Assembly: GCA_902533965.1 (NCBI GenBank)
Contig: CACANZ010000001.1
Location: 1-37,159 of the forward strand
Reading direction: 5' to 3'
Source of the DNA: an uncultured Pelagibacteraceae bacterium
Lineage (GTDB): Bacteria; Pseudomonadota; Alphaproteobacteria; Pelagibacterales; AG-422-B15
Length of the DNA stretch: 37,159 bases
Shown here: positions 33,498 to 37,159 of the stretch, piece by piece
Layout of the letters: every line of letters begins with the position of its first letter
Position numbering within the stretch: position 1 is the first letter of the stretch
Notes under the pieces: generated by a model
Databases searched by the model: none
Seen by the model: the letters and a program-made list of their open reading frames with translations, nothing else
What the model was told of the DNA's origin: nothing
Made by a program: the position numbers and the translations under genes

Positions 33498-35361
33498 TAA
33501 ATATTTCGTTTCGCTTCAGATTGATTTTTTTTTCAAACAAATATTTAAATATGTCTGACGCAATTGGAGCTGCAGATCCAGATCCACTTCCTCCGTGTTC
33601 AACAATTACAGAAACTGCATACTTAGGATCTGTCGTTGGGCCGTATCCAATAAAAAGACCATGATCTCTTTTTTCCCACGGTAAATCTTTGTTTTTGATT
33701 AAACCTTCTTCTCTTTCTTTAATTGATATTGCCCTTACTTGGGATGTACCTGTTTTACCAGCCATTTTATACTTACCGATAATTCTAGATCTATAAGAAG
33801 TCCCCCCCGGAGCATTAGTTGCTTCGTCTAATGCATTTTTAATAATTTTTAGGTATTTGGGATCTGCAATAATTCGCTCATCATAAACACTTGAGATTTT
33901 ATTATCATATATTAATTTTGGAATAAGCTTTTTTCCATTATTAATAAGTTGAGCTAACGCGAGAGACAGCTGCGCTGAAGTCGTTAAAAAATATCCTTGA
34001 CCTATACCAGCAGATAATGTTTCTCCTACCATCCATCTACTACCAAGATTTTCTAATTTCCACTGTTTGTTTGGAACTACTCCACTTTTTTCTTCATATA
34101 AAGAATTAAAAACTTTTTCTCCTAATCCATATCTTTTACAAATCTCTGCAATTTTATTAATACCTATTCTTCTTGCAATTTGATAAAAATAAACATCACA
34201 GGATACCTTTATAGCCTCTGTCATATCTACATTTCCATGTCCTTCCTTTTTCCAGCAATGAAAGGTTTTATACCCTGAATCTAGACTAGTATCTTCTATC
34301 AAGTGTTTTCCGTCACAAAATAAAGTTTCTTTGTGAGAAACTCCTGACTCTAAGGCTGCAAGCGCAACAAATGGTTTTATGGTTGATCCAGGAGGATATT
34401 GATTGGATATCGATTTATTAATCAATGGTTTATACTTATTTGATATAAGATTTTCCCAAGTTTCATTTGAAATAGATTTACTAAATATATTTGGATCATA
34501 TGATGGTGATGAAGCCAGCGCATAAAACTCTCCATTTTTTACATTAATAACGCAAACGCTTCCACTAAGTCCTTTTAATCTTTCATAGCAAAACTTTTGT
34601 AACTCTGAATCAATTGTAAGTTGAATGTAGTTTCCTTGCACACTATTCACTCTATCAAGTTCTCTAATTTCTCGTCCACTGGCATTAACTTCAATATTTT
34701 TATTACCAAGTTTACCTCTTAAAATTGTATCTTTTGCTTTTTCTACACCTATCTTGCCTGCTTTAGCTGTGCTTAATTTAGATAACGGGTTTGACTCTTC
34801 TTCACTTTTACTTATTGGAGAAACATACCCAATTAAATGTGAGTGCGATTCTCCTTGAGTATAATATCTTTTGAAGCCAATCTGAGGATAAATTCCCTCT
34901 AATTTATGAATATTTACATTTACTTTAGAAAAATCCTCCCATGTCAAGTCATCTACAATTCCGATGGGAATAAATTTTTTTCTTGAATTTACTTCCTTTA
35001 ATATTTTTTCAATATCAATATTTACGTTAGGTAAAAGTGATTTTAAATTACCTAATGATCTTTCTACGTCTCTGGTTTCTTCTTTTATTATTATAATTTC
35101 ATATTTTTGTTTGTTTACTGCTATTGGTCGCCCCTGTAAATCAAAAATAATACCTCTTTCTGGTTCGAGAAATCTGTGTGTTATTCTATTTTTATCAGAT
35201 AATTTTTTATAATTACTATTCTCAGCGATTTGTAAGTAAGCTAATCTTCCGGCAAGTACGGAAAATACACCGGCTTTAGCAATTGTTACAAGGGCTGCTC
35301 TTCTATTGATTAAATTTTCAGTATCATATTTTTGAAAAATAAATTTACCTGATTTTTTCAT
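33490..35361 (-). CDS. mrdA: Penicillin-binding protein 2 (elongation transpeptidase)
   Basis: 623 aa. One N-terminal membrane helix (about 22-42) is followed by the PBP dimerisation domain with EPERGIIFDLQGRPIAVN and the transpeptidase domain with S326-x-x-K329 (GSTIKP), S387-C-D389 and KTGT at 535-538. It crosslinks new wall during side-wall growth and works with RodA. It overlaps mreD by 17 bp and rodA by 8 bp, so the elongation genes form one tightly coupled unit. Confidence 0.96.
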   Translation of the reverse strand: MKKSGKFIFQKYDTENLINRRAALVTIAKAGVFSVLAGRLAYLQIAENSNYKKLSDKNRITHRFLEPERGIIFDLQGRPIAVNKQKYEIIIIKEETRDVERSLGNLKSLLPNVNIDIEKILKEVNSRKKFIPIGIVDDLTWEDFSKVNVNIHKLEGIYPQIGFKRYYTQGESHSHLIGYVSPISKSEEESNPLSKLSTAKAGKIGVEKAKDTILRGKLGNKNIEVNASGREIRELDRVNSVQGNYIQLTIDSELQKFCYERLKGLSGSVCVINVKNGEFYALASSPSYDPNIFSKSISNETWENLISNKYKPLINKSISNQYPPGSTIKPFVALAALESGVSHKETLFCDGKHLIEDTSLDSGYKTFHCWKKEGHGNVDMTEAIKVSCDVYFYQIARRIGINKIAEICKRYGLGEKVFNSLYEEKSGVVPNKQWKLENLGSRWMVGETLSAGIGQGYFLTTSAQLSLALAQLINNGKKLIPKLIYDNKISSVYDERIIADPKYLKIIKNALDEATNAPGGTSYRSRIIGKYKMAGKTGTSQVRAISIKEREEGLIKNKDLPWEKRDHGLFIGYGPTTDPKYAVSVIVEHGGSGSGSAAPIASDIFKYLFEKKINLKRNEIFNV

Positions 35362-35830
35362 TTTTTTTCTGACTGTATATAATTATTGAGTTTAAAGGCA
35401 TGTATAGTAAGGCCATTATTAAGAAAGCTGACAATTCACCAACAGATAAGTAATTGAGTTGGTAATTAAAATAGATAAATAAGTTTTTAAAAATAAATAA
35501 TAATAATAATGCTGTGATAAATATTATAAATTTTACTTTTTGTTCTTCAAATAAACCATTAATTGAGATAATTTGACTTAGAACATAGAAAAATAAAAAA
35601 ATACTTCCAGAATAACCTAAATTTATTCCAAGCAAAATATCTTGAAAAATACCCCAAGCAAAGAGAAAAAGAGGAACTAACCATTCGCTTTTATTCCATT
35701 TTATTGAATACAAAAAAATAGACATGATTAAAGTAAAATCGATGAGATTAAAATTAAATACATTATTAAATGAAATAAAAAAAAGAAGAAATCCATTTAA
35801 TAGCAAATAGCCTTTGTAACTTAGATTCAT
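35345..35830 (-). CDS. mreD: Rod shape-determining protein MreD
   Basis: 161 aa, almost entirely hydrophobic with five or six helices, and WGIFQDILLGINLGYSG in the middle, the MreD signature. It is the small membrane partner of MreC in the elongasome. Sequence outside the signature is poorly conserved, so position in the mreBCD-mrdA-rodA order carries much of the evidence. Confidence 0.88.
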   Translation of the reverse strand: MNLSYKGYLLLNGFLLFFISFNNVFNFNLIDFTLIMSIFLYSIKWNKSEWLVPLFLFAWGIFQDILLGINLGYSGSIFLFFYVLSQIISINGLFEEQKVKFIIFITALLLLFIFKNLFIYFNYQLNYLSVGELSAFLIMALLYMPLNSIIIYSQKKNEKIR

Positions 35831-35833
35831 TTA

Positions 35834-36673
35834 TTAATTTTCTTTTTTTAGTTTATAATTTAATAACTTCACATGTGATAAAGCTGCTATATTTTCAAAT
35901 ATACTAATCTGGATTTCATCTGAATTTTTTCCAACTACTTGGCCAATCAATTGAAATGGAGGGAAAATTCCACCTTTTCCAGATGTCGTGACTAAGTCTC
36001 CAATGCTAATTTTTTCAATATGTTCAACAAATTCTACTATTGGGTTTTCTCGACCTTGACCTATTAGCATACCATGATAACCATCTTCAGAAATTATCAC
36101 TGGAATTCTACTGTTAATGTTGCTTATTAGAAGTACACGCGAGAGGCTTTCACCAACATGAGATATTCTACCAATTATTCCATTTGATCCTGAAACTGGC
36201 ATATCCACTTCAATATTTTCTTCTTTTCCTGAATTAACAATTAATGTGCCGTTAAAATTATTTGAAAAATCACCAACAATTCTTGATGTTCTATAATCAT
36301 ATTCAATATCTTTTGATGCGTTTAATAGACTTTCATATTGAGCTATTTTTAGTTTCATAGAAACCATCTCTTGAAAACTAGCAGAGTCAAGTAATTGCAT
36401 TTCTTTGAACCTTTGATTTTCTTCATAAATATTTTGAATCTCGTAAATGCTTTCAAGTCCATTTTTAATTAAACTAATTGGACTAGAAACAATTGAAGTA
36501 ATTGAGTAAACGGTATTAATACTTTTAGCTCTAAGTTCATTTAATAGATTGCTATTGTCAAATCGTCCAAAATAAAAAATAAAGGAAAGTATGATTAAAC
36601 CAATAGGAATAAGAATAGATATGTAGCTATTCTTCTTAACATACCTTGAGTAAAAATTACGTGATGTCCTCAC
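35834..36673 (-). CDS. mreC: Rod shape-determining protein MreC
   Basis: 279 aa: one N-terminal membrane helix (about 17-36), a helical coiled segment through residues 80-115, then the beta-barrel domain containing VNSGKEENIEVDMPVSGSNG, GIIGRISHVGES and VTTSGKGGIFPPFQLIGQV. It scaffolds MreB, MreD and the PBP2-RodA pair in the periplasm. It starts 13 bp after the mreB stop and ends 3 bp before mreD. Confidence 0.94.
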   Translation of the reverse strand: MRTSRNFYSRYVKKNSYISILIPIGLIILSFIFYFGRFDNSNLLNELRAKSINTVYSITSIVSSPISLIKNGLESIYEIQNIYEENQRFKEMQLLDSASFQEMVSMKLKIAQYESLLNASKDIEYDYRTSRIVGDFSNNFNGTLIVNSGKEENIEVDMPVSGSNGIIGRISHVGESLSRVLLISNINSRIPVIISEDGYHGMLIGQGRENPIVEFVEHIEKISIGDLVTTSGKGGIFPPFQLIGQVVGKNSDEIQISIFENIAALSHVKLLNYKLKKEN

Positions 36674-36686
36674 TGTCAGACTTTAA

Positions 36687-37159
<473 letters not shown>

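Overview
This is a compact, low-GC stretch of a Gram-negative chromosome. It reads like a free-living marine alphaproteobacterium with a streamlined genome. The support is: lpxB (lipid A), an mreBCD-mrdA-rodA wall cluster, a vertebrate-type [2Fe-2S] ferredoxin with a TrxR-like ferredoxin-NADP reductase, DmdA-like and DmdB-like enzymes, and very tight packing. Neighbouring genes often overlap by 4 to 20 bp, several convergent pairs overlap at or almost touch at their stop codons, and no gap without a gene exceeds about 260 bp. The exact clade cannot be fixed from the sequence alone. I see no tRNA, rRNA, CRISPR array, insertion sequence or phage.

Layout. 1-1801 (+): the end of a beta-lactamase-fold serine hydrolase, a VOC protein and a membrane-anchored alpha/beta hydrolase. 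1791-4440 (-): an enolase-superfamily acid-sugar dehydratase-like enzyme and a MatB-like malonyl-CoA ligase. 4516-10643: msrA, then a folate C1 block with a DmdA-like demethylase and a short MetF on the minus strand, divergent from fhs and a DmdB-like acyl-CoA ligase on the plus strand. 10640-14382 (-): a Baeyer-Villiger-type monooxygenase, a COMT-like O-methyltransferase, a METTL7-like methyltransferase and ferredoxin-NADP reductase. 14435-15871: a DUF1214/DUF1254-like membrane pair and the ferredoxin. 15927-16123: a probable small RNA or leader and a row of DnaA-box-like sites. 16123-18109 (+): dgcN-dgcA for D-glutamate use. 18111-18772 (-): hisI-rpmF. 18847-20596 (+): an ICMT-like protein and an MFS transporter. 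20598-24647 (-): the lpxB-recX-SDR-small basic protein-nitroreductase-haloalkane dehalogenase run. 24689-26584: a DsbA-like isomerase, an SDR and a GNAT. 26577-28871 (-): a polar amino-acid ABC importer without its ATPase gene. 28956-29451 (-): two paralogous small membrane proteins. 29643-32366: an FAD hydroxylase divergent from an arginine:glycine amidinotransferase. 32370-37159 (-): rodA, mrdA, mreD, mreC and partial mreB.

How the genes may work together. The 4.5-10.6 kb block makes sense as methyl-group harvesting. A DmdA-like enzyme would move a methyl group to tetrahydrofolate, MetF would oxidise methyl-THF, Fhs would interconvert 10-formyl-THF and formate, and the DmdB-like ligase would activate the demethylated acid as a CoA thioester. 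DMSP is the obvious candidate substrate, but the DmdA-like protein carries an extended C-terminus, so another methylated compound is possible. Three non-coding structures stand out: an H-type pseudoknot in the metF leader, a promoter-to-terminator RNA unit upstream of ferredoxin, and a 15-bp hairpin that buries the Shine-Dalgarno of the second small membrane protein. A 43-aa basic ORF at 22114-22245 resembles the core of the ribosome-rescue factor ArfA.
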